Both the position numbers and the translations under genes were made by a program. A stretch of 64,000 nucleotides of DNA, taken from NCBI GenBank assembly GCA_963682055.1, contig OY821751.1, positions 6,138,001-6,202,000 on the forward strand, read 5' to 3'. Origin of the DNA: Primula veris. Lineage: Eukaryota > Streptophyta > Magnoliopsida > Ericales > Primulaceae. Under the pieces are notes generated by a model that saw nothing but the letters and a program-made list of their open reading frames with translations, had not been told where the DNA came from and searched no databases. The stretch's first letter is position 1, and the number at the start of each line of letters is the position of its first letter. Of this stretch, positions 12,501-24,415 are shown in pieces.

Positions 12501-12806
12501 GAAGCCGATTATCTTGAAGATTGTATGATGATGTATATTGAGAAAGATATTGCTTCAAAATTTAGCACGAAAACTATCATTGATGCATTTGCGAATGCGA
12601 GCAGCCGTCGGGTTCATTTCTTTTGATTTTATCAGGTATCATGTTAGTTATTTGCAATAATTTTTGTGTTTATGCTTTGATATTTGTTCAACAACACTTA
12701 AATGGGGTATATAGATTATGGGTGAGTATGAAAAATTATTATTTTAAGTTGTTTTTTTTTTGGTATATTTTGGCACCCCCATTTACACATCCTGGCTTCG
12801 CCCCTG
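9597..12806 (+). mobile_element. Full-length hAT transposon (3,210 bp) with 8-bp target duplication
   Basis: The element starts CAGGGGGAAGCTAAG and ends CTGGCTTCGCCCCTG, giving imperfect terminal inverted repeats of the CAGGGGCGAAGCC type. The flanking 8-mers 9589-9596 and 12807-12814 are both TTTACAAC. The interior encodes one plus-strand hAT transposase (10190-12626), now broken. The perfect duplication shows that the boundaries are exact. The 181-bp MITE at 2708-2888 shares both ends. Confidence 0.95.
10190..12626 (+). pseudogene. hAT transposase of the TTF zinc-finger/ZMYM1-like type, inactivated
   Basis: The reading starts MGKTPKINSFFKRA. A TTF-like zinc-binding region follows (AFCFPCFLF near 10575). 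The RNase H-like core has a first Asp in CIIVDEARDA and a second in GQGFDGASNM, followed by YYVHCFAHRLQLALV. The C-terminal dimerisation region is STATAERSFSAMNIIK with a downstream IEKDIA. About 810 codons is normal for this type. Three lesions are visible: an in-frame TGA at 10505-10507 where family members have a sense codon before RFQ, an extra base in the A-run at 11062-11066 that shifts frame +1, and an in-frame TAA at 11358-11360. Everything else is open, so decay is recent compared with other relics here. The function would be cut-and-paste transposition in the nucleus. Confidence 0.9.
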
Positions 12807-12814
12807 TTTACAAC

Positions 12815-14049
12815 CTAATATTCGAATGGAACTTGGATTTGATCACTAACATACAAAATACCTTATACTAGTACTTTGGTTGCTTATAATATGGTTGAGA
12901 GTTGCACGACAATAGAACTACGTACCTTTGCACAACTACTAAATGAATTAAATTTAAGAAACTAGAAATTGAAAACTCTGGATCACCACATAGTCATTTT
13001 ACGGTTCTTTGTAAATATCGGATCAATATTACTGATATCTATAATTCACTAAAAAAAAAAAAATACATATAGCAACAGTTTAATAACAATCTGTCTAATA
13101 CTATACCACTTGTAATTATCGGATCAATATCTACTGTAGCATCAGTCATGAAGTATCAAATATCTCATTGATAATTCATTAGGGGAAGTTTTCACACTTA
13201 ACAAACATTGATTAGAGCGTAAAATAGAGCTCAATAAACTTAATTATGAGATAACATCTCAACTAACTTGTATTTGTTCCGAACTACTCCCAACTTGTAC
13301 GAATAAACATCACTGGAAATGTATATACACAAAAGGAATAAGAAATGCCAACTTGGATTAGAATTGGTAGATTTTAAAAACGTTCTGGTCTCTAAATGGG
13401 TAACACGATATATTTATCACAAATTTTTGCTTTCTAGTTTCATTTTCCTTTAAAAGTCTCTTCTGAAATGATAATTATCCTGGATCTGAGGCTTTTTTGT
13501 AAAGGACATCATTGGACTCATTTTAGGAAACACTTCGTCAATTTTTACAGATTTTTTTTTAGCAAACACTTCAGAAATAAAATAATACGGTGATTTACCA
13601 AAAAAAGATTACGAATACGTATGAAAAAATCGATAACATTACCAAAACACAACTAAACAAACTTGATGAAATTTGTCGATTTTAGTGGTTCCGACCGGTG
13701 GTGGGTTGGTCTTTATGCAGGTATATAACGATATAATAAATTGATAAAGTGGTCATTACTTGTTATAATCATAGCTTACCCTAGTAGAAATATATACTCA
13801 TGAATAACTCACGTACACTAAATTTAAATAGCTGGAGAATAATAAAGGTAGTTGACAAAATCTTTTACCCTATATTGAAAGTGACATAGCTTAAGGGAAA
13901 TTTTTTTATTTGTCCTTTTGTTTCTTTCTGGTTAACGTGTACTCATCGTTTTAAGTTGGATACACTATTTTACCCATCCAACTATATACCGATTATATCT
14001 TCCTATGAAGTCATTTTAACATTCTGGGTCATTTTTTTTGGAGCAAAAC
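12815..14049. other. Intergenic, no gene seen
   Basis: AT-rich sequence with no coding signal and no clear repeat apart from homopolymer runs. Confidence 0.5.
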
Positions 14050-15219
14050 TGTTAGGATCAGATTTCTGGTCTAAATATTGTTGATTGTCTATTGGTTTTT
14101 ACTAAATAAATCATAACTGTTATTAAGAACTAAGACAGCATTGACAGGTTTCAAGTAACAGTTGCAACCTCAGTTGCAACCTATAGTATTAGGTTTCAAG
14201 CACCAGTTGCAACCCCAGTTGCAACCTCAGTTCCAACCTGCTACTCAGCAGTACTCTGTCTAGTTCTGTTAATTTGCATAACTGTTATTTATTGATTATC
14301 ATTTGATCTACAGTATGCAGGATATGTTCTCATCTAATCATAACAGATTAATATGCGTTAATTGAGAATATCAAGGTGGTAAGGAAAGATGCTTTCTATA
14401 ATATATAAAGAGATCAATTTATAAGGTTGTGTTTCCTTTTAAATGTGTATCTTGATTTCCTATGCTTATCGTTATTACCAGTTTCAATCTTTAATCCCTA
14501 TAGATTTATGTTCAGTAAAGATATGTTCAAAAGATTGGTATATTTATGGAGTTGAATGTTTCATATGTTTATGAAAAGATATTATTCTTAAAAGATGTTA
14601 TGTTCATATGTTTCCTTTTAAAAAAGAAAAGATTAACTACTACTTTTAAGCTTGTTACTAAACAGGTATTATTCAAAGATGATTGGAATCAATCCACGCT
14701 GAAGAATCACGTAATGCTTGGAAAGATTGAATCCAATCAACAAAGTCAAAAGCAATCAAGATATTGAAGATAGAAGATTGTTTTTACTTGCTTATATACT
14801 TAGTAACTTTAGCTTGTAAAGGTTGTGTGTTCTAAATTATAAAAAACTTATTTTCTAGAGAGAATACACGTGAGCTTTAAATAAGAAAACAATGGTGGGA
14901 TGCCATTGATTTATATTTGATAGTTATAGAGTAGGAGCAATATAGAGATAGGCAGAAAAACCTAGAGGGAGTCTAAGAGTTTTTCATTAAGACTTGAGTC
15001 CTATATTGTAAGCTTTTATAATATCATAATCTGGGTAAGTGCCCCGGAGACGTAGCCTAGTTAGGTGAACTCCGTTGTTAAATGTGCTTGTGTTCACTTT
15101 AAGTACATTTAACGTTTTACAGTTCTGTCCATTAAATACACTTGGTTCCAACCTGTGGTTACAACCTTACTTGGAACCTAACTGCAAAACTGCAACTAGA
15201 ACAGCGGATAGGAATTTCA
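14050..15219. mobile_element. Solo LTR (1,170 bp) with 5-bp target duplication
   Basis: It begins TGTTAGGATCAG and ends GGATAGGAATTTCA, so it has TG..CA ends. The 5-mers just outside (14045-14049 and 15220-15224) are both AAAAC. No coding, primer-binding or polypurine sequence accompanies it, which fits LTR-LTR recombination. Inside are repeated CAGTTGCAACC units (about 14155-14240). A diverged relative lies at 32545-33587. The parent superfamily cannot be told from the LTR alone. Confidence 0.85.
14155..14240. repeat. Short tandem array of CAGTTGCAACC units
   Basis: Four CAGTTGCAACC-type units and one CAGTTCCAACC unit occur near the 5' part of the solo LTR, arranged as two pairs after TAGGTTTCAAGC-like spacers. 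Confidence 0.75.
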
Positions 15220-15224
15220 AAAAC

Positions 15225-16899
15225 ATATCCTACTTTTGCCAAAAGTTAAAACAGTGAAGTTTTCCATAGGAATTCTCATTTTATTGTTTACCATGTTTTG
15301 TTAACCCATGGATAAGCCCAGAACAATTTTTGGTTACCATTACTTTCTGATTTTAATTAACTTTTTCTCCAAATATTGATTACTTTCATACATGCAAGAG
15401 AAAAGGTGCGTTACTTAAGAATATGGAATGGTTCCATCTAAAAGGGTGTTTAACTTTAAGGATCATTTTCATACAGTGTACAAAATTATTGTTTGGCAAT
15501 AATTTAAGGTATATATATATGCCTTCTACACAATTTTATTGTTTGGCAAAAAAGTTGTACTAGATCAATTCATCTATTGTACCTCATGTCTTTACTTTAA
15601 AATGCATCCATCCATCATCATGTAGTGTTCCATTTTAATTTTCAACCAAGTATGTTAACATGATTTTTGGCATAAAATTAATTAGAAGAATAAGATAACT
15701 GCAATGATATGTAGGCAAATTCTTTGTCAGATCAAAATCCAAATCAGTGTTTGTGGTTGCTCTTAGGCCAAATTACATAGGAGCTCGAGGTGGCGTGGAC
15801 ACATAATAATTTACCTAGATTAATAGCGTATGATTTTAACGTAAATTACTACTACTAACAGATCTAACCGAGCAAATATATATACCAACAGATAGAAAAA
15901 GAAACGTAAACAGGTGCCTTCAAGTTTGATTTGTCCAGATTCAGTCCTTCTGTTTTGAAAAGTCACGTCTGTTCTGAACAATCGCGAATCTTCACTTCGC
16001 ACCCATTCATTTATTTTATTATAAATAAGACCCTACCCCTTCTATTTTTTCATTCCATTCTGTTTTTTGACATGTCATAATCAGAATCTCTCTCTAGAAT
16101 TTCGTGTTCCCTCTCCAGCATTTAATGCATAGATTTCTATAGTTTTATTATTGGCATTTAGTTTTCCAAGAAGAAACTCTTGCCATTTTATGCTTCGTTT
16201 GTTATCATGTGAGATCAATGTCCATTGACCTAGAAGTCATGCGGTAGGGGATATATTAGATTTTAAGGAAAGATAGTCTAACCATCGACTCGACTTTGTG
16301 TGGATTCTTCATCAACGTCTCAACATTTGTACTTCATTCTTCATCGACAGTTTCAAGCGACAATTAAGGTGCATACGTTCTAACACCCTTATGTAATGCA
16401 ATATTTTAGTTATTGCATGCGTAGATATTTAATTTATAACATGACATTTATTTATTTTTTGTTACTATATAATTTGATACCGTTCTTACGTTGGTTTATT
16501 TCTATGATATAGTTCATACCAGATTAGACGACATATGTTTTCCCAACATTTCCTTGGTCAAACTCTCCAAGTTACGAAGTAAGCGTATTTTAGTGAGTGG
16601 AATGTGAATACTCTCATAACATATCATTTTATTTAGAGAGACAACTACTATAGGGTCATTCCAGATTTGCCAACCATTTAATATTTTCTCTTATTGTAAG
16701 ATGAATAATCAAGGAACCAAAATCTGCCTAATGTTGTTGTGGTCGTTGTCTAATCTTACCAGAGCACTAATTTGAGCTATTCAATCCTTTAGGATCACTC
16801 TACGCCAGGGTATAAAAATTGGCAGATAAAAAAATTCTATCAATGAGGAAAAAAAATCCCTATCAAGATATAGTTAATACACTTGATACAGAAAAAAAT
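15225..16899. other. Intergenic, no gene seen
   Basis: Contains only short open frames (for example 15820-16002 on the minus strand) without recognisable domains. Confidence 0.5.
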
Positions 16900-17680
16900 T
16901 ATTCATTTATCGAGTTTATTAATTTATCGATAAATGAATAAATTATTCATTTATCGATAAATGAATATTTATTATTTTAAATAGAGTTTTTCAATATAAC
17001 ATATATACATATATATATTGCAAAATTTAATCAGAAGAAAACAATGTTTCTGAACCGGAAGTTGGTGAATTAGATGAACATATCCAAGGATTATATGATG
17101 TAATTTCTAATCTACGATATAGAAATGTGATGGATGTTGAACATATTTTGAACTATATTAACGAGAATGATGCAGTTATGAAATCACCTATACACGAAGA
17201 AATTATTCAATCGGTAATGAACAATGATGAAAAAAATGATCCGGAATTCGATGATAGTAGCGTTATCCCAAATGTGTCGTCAAAAGAGTCATTTCAAGCA
17301 ATAGTCAACTTAAGAAATTACTTGCTCTAGCACGAACAAAATATTCCGGAAATTATACAAGTTTTATAAAAAGTCAAGGATGAGGTTAATTTTAATTTAG
17401 GTGAAAAAAAACACAATCAACTATAGATACATATTTTAAAGGAAAATAATTATTGTGATGGTATTGTTGATTAATTGAAAATTATGGTCTACATTATATT
17501 TTTTTTTTTTATGAAATTTAATAATTTTTACTTTATATTTTTATTGGGCCCTTAAGGATTCAACTTTTTTTATTAATTAATGCATTTAACGAGAATATTA
17601 CCTTACTCCATTGGTCCAACTCGAAACCGGAATAAATTATTATATTAGCGAGGTTATTACTTTATCGAGGTTTAACTATA
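16900..17680 (+). mobile_element. Pogo/Tigger-like (Tc1/mariner superfamily) remnant
   Basis: The right part (17585-17680), read inward on the minus strand, gives AACCTCGATAAAGTAATAAC, then CTCGCTAAT and a TTGGACCAA block. This pattern of CTCnATAA and TTAATAA units is characteristic of plant pogo-type ends. The left part (16903-16985) has palindromic ATTCATTTATCGATAAATGA units. A coding tail lies between. The left end is too decayed to place. Confidence 0.5.
17040..17440 (+). pseudogene. C-terminal fragment of a pogo/CENP-B-like DDE transposase
   Basis: The open frame begins upstream of the first Met at 17127 and reads SEPEVGELDEHIQGLYDVIS then NYINENDAVMKSPIHEEII. A stop at 17328-17330 is followed in the same sense by HEQNIPEII and, after further damage, by an NQ-TIDTYFK-like end near 17405-17440. 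Acidic tails ending in QSTIDTYF-like motifs are, from memory, typical of plant Tigger/pogo DDE endonucleases. The catalytic DDD core is absent. Confidence 0.5.
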
Positions 17681-19904
17681 AGTATCTTGACGCTTGTAAA
17701 TGTGAAGAGTTTCCGAAACATGTTATTGTATGCATATGCATGTATCCTAATAATAGCAATTCATTCTTTCAAATTCCATTTTTTATTATTTTTTCAAAAA
17801 GTCAGCAAATCAAAGTTTTACACTTCGTAAGAGAATGATGATTGTATGAGTCACTTATGATCATTTATCGCAACCAATCTACACATGTCTTAATACATGT
17901 GTTCGACTCGAGTGAACATGTAATAAAAATGACAAATGGTGAAAAACAATGGCAAAATATGCTATGTTTGATCATTGTTTAAAACGAGAAAAAAACTTTT
18001 ACTTTTCTAGAATATAAAAGTAAAAACTATAAGTAACGCATGCTCTATAAGATCCCGGGTTTGACACGAAAACCCCACAATTTACAATAATTTGATTTTT
18101 TGTATAGTGTTTTTCTGATTAATTTATAAATAAAGCATTTCAGCAATCGCTTAAATTTTATTTTCGGCAAACTCTTTCAAAATTATATATTTTTTTGTAA
18201 TTACATACTACTACATTTTGTAAACATCACTATATAAAAAGTAATAATTATAAATTACTACCAAAGCCTTAGTTTCTAAATTAGTCAAATTAGTGTTATA
18301 AAAATTAATCAAACTGATCAAATTATTGTTACAAACATTACAGAAAAAAGCATTCAACATTTAGATCAAGTAATTTTGTATTTATTACAACAATTATATA
18401 TGTAAAAAAGCCATATGCATATTTCAATTGAGAGAAAACGATAAAATTAGAAATTTTAAAAAACTAATTTTGATCAATAGGTTGTTCATAAATAATGAAA
18501 TTTGGCAAGAATACATAAATATTTCCTTAAAATCTTAACAATTTGAGAAAAAGAAGACAAAATTACAACTTCTTTGTAACTTTTTTTACTCGATATTTTA
18601 ATACTATATGTGTGACTCTTTCTCTTTACCAATTATATTATTGAGGTGATTTTTTTAATAATTTATCCCAAAAAATCGGCTATATTTTATGGCAGGTTGA
18701 CTCTTTAGCTAGCTAAAAAAACTCGGTCAGCTAGGTAACAATATAAAAATATTTTATTTTGAGAAAAAAACTATATAAAAAGGGTGATGATTTTTTTTTT
18801 AAGCTAGGGTGAAAATTTTCAACCAGCACTAAAATGAGCAACTTTGTACAAACATTTTTTTGGCATCCCCAAAGTCATTGTCATGCCTCCGCCCATGAAG
18901 ACTATTAATTACATTGTTAAATACAAGTTTATAAATAACATGCAAAATTAATGTATCTTTTCGTCATAACTTTTCGTCTACTAACTTTTAGCTTGAAATT
19001 AGACACTATAATTGTGGAAGGTATTCGTAGCACTCTAAATGAGATTGCACAACTACTCCCTATTAAGAAAAAAACCCGATCATTAACATTACTACTATTT
19101 TATCGATTTGAGTCTTTCAACACTCCATAATTACAAAAAATCGTCTACAGTTCTTCTACAGAAAATTGATGCGAGCTAAAAGTATTATATAGTAATTCTT
19201 ACATTTTTAATACGCTTGACACTAAGATGTTACACACTTTGAAATGTAATCGACGCTATTAGAATCCGTTGATTTAAGTTTGACATCTCTAAGGCACTTT
19301 GGTACACACGCGAGAATACACCCTCTGATAATTACTGCTGGTGCTTGTAGAAGCTGACATTCTTAAGTAGAAAGGGCTAAGCACACACTATCAACCCTTC
19401 CAAAAATTGTATTATTGATGTTGTGACTTGTGATATATGATTAGAGAACTCGAGTGTTTTCTACATGTGAGGATTCAACCATTAAGGAAATATATTTTTA
19501 AGGAAATATAAGATATCAAAACATATTTTCTCAATTGTCAAATATATATTAGACTCATCGGATTAAGTGAACACATTCTACCTCTTTTGTAAATCTATAT
19601 TCCATGAATGTAATTTTGGAAACCAATTAGGATCCAATATTTAATTATTTTTATTTTCTATATTCCATTAATGTACTTTTAAAAGAAAATTTTATTTAAC
19701 ACATACAAACTATTAATATTAGTCCCTTAAGTTATATTCATATATGAGTTAATCACTAAAATACTAAATCAAACAAATTTGACAATATATTAGTATTAAA
19801 CTGCTATTTTCGTATGTTCGTATTAGAGTGTCATATTTGTATTAGACTGCTGTTTTTTTTTTTTGTTTTTTTTATAAAAGTTCTATTAACATGCAATTAC
19901 AATA
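17681..19904. other. AT-rich non-coding region
   Basis: No gene is recognised. At 18855-18895 the run TTTTTTTGGCATCCCC ... TGCCTCCGCCCATG resembles a decayed hAT terminus. No partner end or duplication was found. Confidence 0.4.
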
Positions 19905-20015
19905 GAGGATGGCCTGGTTACAACAGAAATGTGTTCATCCATAAATATTCTACGCATATACAAAAACCATTTCTCATTCATCTTCTCGACTTTGGAGTAA
20001 ATTCGATTTTAAACA
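19905..20015. repeat. Dispersed repeat, copy 1 (partner at 32190-32303)
   Basis: It holds a run of about 65 bases (from CATAAATATTCTACG to GTAAATTCG) that differs from 32226-32298 at one or two positions. The surrounding 50 bases are less alike. On the minus strand this core reads openly (RIYSKVEKMNEKWFLY) in both copies. Confidence 0.75.
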
Positions 20016-20050
20016 TACATATGCATATCAATTGATCAACATTTATTAAG

Positions 20051-20160
20051 GTTATTTGATTGTATTTAAATATAAATGTGCATGTAACGTGCATGCCATG
20101 TGCAATATTTGTGAAATATTTTGGTTGTATTTAAACATAAATATGCATGTACCATGCATG
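20051..20160. repeat. Imperfect tandem duplication with GTGCATGT palindromic motifs
   Basis: Two units share TTGTATTTAAAnATAAATnTGCATGT. The GCATGCCATGTGCAATATTT stretch also resembles motifs near 21366 and 22189. Confidence 0.6.
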
Positions 20161-20351
20161 TTTTTTGGAAATAGATTAATTGTTTACTAAGGAGACAATA
20201 AATGTCTATGTTACTGAGATATTTTTTTACGATTAAGAACGTCTTTATTTTGTACAATTAATGTTAGAGTTGTATAAAACCGTTCGTTAATGTAATAAAG
20301 TTTTGGTTGATGGTATATGAATTTACGAGACATTTTTGTTGTATACAATGT

Positions 20352-20352
<1 letters not shown>

Positions 20353-20398
<46 letters not shown>

Positions 20399-20408
20399 TA
20401 TATATATT
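20353..20408. repeat. Compound TACA/TA/CA microsatellite
   Basis: Short TACA repeats run into (TA)n and then (CA)5, followed by more TA. Confidence 0.9.
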
Positions 20409-21365
20409 ACAAGTCGCATAAAGTAAAGTACTACTTTACCCAGGATGAATCTCAGCTATTTTGGGAATAAATCTCACATTACCCAGAATGATCGTGTAAA
20501 TTCGTGGCCAAATATTGTCAAGTTTTAATTGCAGCTTTATAAAACCCAAAACGACAAGTATCAGTATTCGGGGTTGCAAAATCCCATCTCCCTTCTGAAA
20601 GAATAAATACATTTTCCTCTAATTATTAATAAATAAAAATATGGTGTTTTCCCCACCAATTACATAAATAAAAAGAGTAGACACATTTGCAGATAACTTT
20701 AGTACTTATCTTATTTGTACATGTATACGTCTTTCCCGTCGATATTCTTGTTACAACTCATACATGATCCCAGAACTCGGCCATGATCCAAGGACGAAAA
20801 TCTTTTTAGGAGGTCCCTATCCGGCATGACCATTTCCGACACTTTAGAGAAACACGACATGAATTCATCATACGATATCAAAAAATACACCTAAAACATC
20901 ACACTGAACAAAACATGATAATGTACTTTAAAATTAAACTTGTTTAAAAATTGTTTATTAAATTGTTTGTATAACTTCAATTTTTAAAACTACTGTATCA
21001 TACAAGTAAACCTCCAAATTCTAAAAAAATTGAAGTGATACAAATAATTTATTAACCAAAATAAATGGATACGTAAAATAAGTACAAAAAAGGATTGGAG
21101 AAACATAAGTTATAAGAGATGGGTTTTGACTTTTGAGTTTAGTTCGAGACTTGAGCAAAATCCACCTATGTAAATTAAGGTATAATTAAGATGGATATGA
21201 TTTGAGGATATATAACTTAGGGACGGTGGTCGGACGGAGAAAGAAAAATGAGTGATATGATTTTGACTTTTGACTTTTCCTGTATTATTATTTTTTTTTT
21301 AAACCAATTTTGAGTCCTTTTCTAATAACATTATTTAAACTACATGTACTTGGTTTTAAACAAGA

Positions 21366-21692
21366 GTGACACATGTGCGTGTCACGTGCATGTCATGTGC
21401 AATATTTTGTAACTAGTAACTAGTACTTGTGGCATGATAATTTATAAACTTTGTGAATAATGTAATAACTATTACTTGGATCACACATATAATATAACAA
21501 CGAATCAAACTACTATCATGAAATTCCGTTCTAAAAGTAAATATGCAACAAACATAAACTGATGATGTGAAACCCAAGGTATTAGTATGTGTATCCTAGA
21601 AATTAAAACACGTACCGGAGGTGTCGGTTTTGATTTCTGCTTCTCTTCACCCCCTTTTGTACATTTCCGATCTCCAGCTCACCATAGCCGAA
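21366..21692. repeat. Local segmental duplication, copy A
   Basis: Collinear with 22189-22450. Shared blocks include ATTTTGTAACTAGTAACTAG, CACATATAATATAACAACGA, AAACTGATGATG and CGATCTCC. The copies differ by substitutions and several small indels. Confidence 0.75.
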
Positions 21693-22188
21693 GGTAACAT
21701 AAGAGTATTCTAGCAAATTTGACTAGTTACAAATTTTTTTATATTGCAAAAGTCTTCTAGCAACAAATAAGAGTTTTTAAGCAACAAACTTAAAATGTAT
21801 TTTGTTGTAGTGTCATACCTGATCTTCTCTTCCGTCCATTTAGGTGGTATCAATGTATATAAATTATGGATGTATATATTTATGTATATCAATGTGAACT
21901 CTGAACCCTCTCTGATATGAAGCGAATTGTTAGTATGATATATATATGCATAAAGAAGGACCTAATATATTAAAGTGGTATCAGCATATCATCAATTGAT
22001 GATCAAAAGTTTTTTTAGCAAAACTTATCATAAAAATCTTCATCAACTATATTAGACAAATATAGAGTAATAGTACTATTGTTGAAGACTACAAAAGACT
22101 CTACTTAGTTGTCGTTTTGTCAATAAAACAAATTGCCTATGTTAAATAACTTCATAATGCGTAATATAATTGTAAGTTGTAATTGAGA

Positions 22189-22450
22189 GGGACACATGTG
22201 CATGTCACAAGCATGTCATGTGTAGTATTTTGTAACTAGTAACTAGTACTTGTGGCGTGATAATTGTAAACTTTTATAAATAATGTAATAACTAGTACCT
22301 GGATCAGACATATAATATAACAACGAAGCAAAACTGATGATGCGAAACCCAGGATATTAGTATATGCATCCAGGGTTTAGGGTTTTGGTTTATGTTCTCT
22401 TTACTCCCTTTTGCACGTTTCGGATCTCCCTGTTCATCGCCACTACCGAA
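22189..22450. repeat. Local segmental duplication, copy B
   Basis: Second copy of the 21366-21692 block in the same orientation, about 820 bases downstream. The extra GGGTTTAGGGTTTTGG in this copy looks telomere-like but is only one or two units long. Confidence 0.75.
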
Positions 22451-22754
22451 TTGCTTTCGAACTCCACTTCCTTCCCTCCCAGCCCCAGACTCTCCTCTAC
22501 TTTCACCTAAAGTAACCATATATGTATAGTAAACTGAGACGCTAAATATAGTAAAATTGTCACTCAATTATTAGTTATTACTTTTATTGATACAATGTGT
22601 ACATGATTTTACTAAATATACCTTGAGACGCTGAACAAATGAATCAAAATTTGAAACAGACAACGCGAGGTGATGGCCTCTAGAAAGATTCTCGGGATTC
22701 GCAATAGCTGAGGTGGCGCTCCATCGTCCTTCCGGTTGTTTGATATCGGGGTTT

Positions 22755-23186
22755 TGTTAGAACTAAATCTATATACATGAATAGAAATTTATGTCAGACT
22801 ATCAAGATTACATAGGAACAAATACATATATACCTGATTTTCATGATGTCGGATACAAGAACGGATTATGAGCTATTGGTCTTCGACAGAGTAATCATCC
22901 CTCTCTGTAGACCTCTCTCTATTAATGAGAATGGAGGAGGAGACTTGTTAGAGATTAGTCTTGGTTACCAAACCCTATATTTTTTATATAGTAATATTAA
23001 TTAAAATCTCATAAATCCTAATTAGTTTACTATTGGGTAATACACATTACAAACCTCATACCAAACCGCATGTTTTATTGGACTATTCTTAGTAGATCAC
23101 TTAATTAGCCCATTCAAGAATATTAGCATAAATATAATTATCTTAATTAATAAGCCTACACATCAGGTTATTAAAATAACATAACA
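22755..23186 (-). repeat. 3' LTR of the antisense Copia element
   Basis: It runs from TGTTAGAACTAAATC to ATTAAAATAACATAACA. The end is set by the adjoining polypurine tract (minus strand AAGTGGGAGAT) and by the match to the right LTR. Confidence 0.8.
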
Positions 23187-23629
23187 ATCTCCCACTTGGG
23201 CTATAATTAATTCCAAATGACAATTACATTCAATAACCATAGTTGCGTGCAAAATTGCTAATTATTCTTAAAACATTTTCTTTATCAATCTGGTCCATCT
23301 CGTATACCAACATGAGACTAAAGCGACTTTCATTACATTTATCGTAACTCGATCCATCAATAATCACCATATCAAATATATTCAACGACATAGATCAAGT
23401 ATGGATGTGTAACTGGAAAACGCATATAATGTGATCTTAGTCATGCCTAATTCCAATTGATCATTTATTCTGTAATGAGATTAATCCGTAGTCTTTCAAA
23501 CTTTATGCTAAACCACAATTGAAAGATAACACATTCAGAGCAATAAAGATAATAATACCATCAACTTTATTCTGCACAAAACTGAATACAAAAGTGTTTT
23601 AATAGTGTCAACCAAAATAACTAACCACG

Positions 23630-24260
23630 GAACACAAACTCCCACTAAAACTGCATATCATCAAAGATGACAACACTCATTTGAGCAGTATGCCCATGAA
23701 AGTCCTTGGTTGTCAAAACATTATTAAGTGGATCGGTTAGCATCTAATTTATTCCGTAAGTTCAACAGACACCCTCTCGCTCTGAAATTTTCCTTTAACA
23801 ACTAGAAGCTGAATGTCTATTTGTTTAGACTTCTAACAACTTCTATTGTTATCCGAATATATAATTGTTAATAGATTGTCAAAAAAAATCTTTAGTGGTC
23901 TTTCAATACCATATGCAACTCGCAGTCTAGTTACAAATTTCGCAGTCATATCACATAATTGGTTGCCTCATATCAAATTATGAACTTTGTTGTCATGATA
24001 GAAGGAGCTATGAGTGTCTGTTTAGCACTTTTCCATATATAACTCTTCCTGACAACATATAAACATAGTCAGAATTGAATCTCTTGGCAACCCGCAAGAT
24101 CGGAGTTAGAATACTGTATGATCTTCAAATTTTCTAACTTCTGATATGTGATCATATAATCATTTGTTCTTTATTAATACCTTATACCCCGTTTGGCTGC
24201 TTTACAATGATCCATGTCGGGGTCACTTAAGTATCTTCCTAACATACCCACTATGTACGC
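23630..24260 (-). pseudogene. Copia RNase H region, decayed
   Basis: On the minus strand, shifting frames give AKFVTRLRVAYGIERPLKIF, then FDNLLTIIYSDNN and KSKQIDIQLLVVKGKFQ. These match the order YSDN/S, SKHIDIK and VxE expected at the C-terminal end of Copia pol. Many stops are present. Confidence 0.6.
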
Positions 24261-24415
24261 CAAATCTAGATGCGTACATGATTGAACATACATAAGACTT
24301 CACATATAGCCAAAACATAAGGAATTTTTTTTTTTTGCATGTCTTTTCTTTAATTTCATTCTTGAGAAATTTAATTGAGACAAAAATTGTCCCATTTGGT
24401 AACGGGAGTATCTTT

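Noticed and set aside
12623..12871. An 82-codon frame after the hAT transposase
   Set aside because: It runs across the right terminal repeat and target duplication of the element, so it is not a gene.
18855..18895. hAT terminus-like GCATCCCC...CCTCCGCCC
   Set aside because: No second terminus or 8-bp duplication could be paired with it, so it is only mentioned in the regional description.
22370..22392. Telomere-like GGGTTTAGGG
   Set aside because: Only one full and one partial unit; it is not an interstitial telomere array.
22304..22567. An 87-codon minus-strand frame with Gly/Arg/Glu-rich stretch
   Set aside because: It overlaps the local duplication; the other copy does not keep the frame, so constraint is unlikely.
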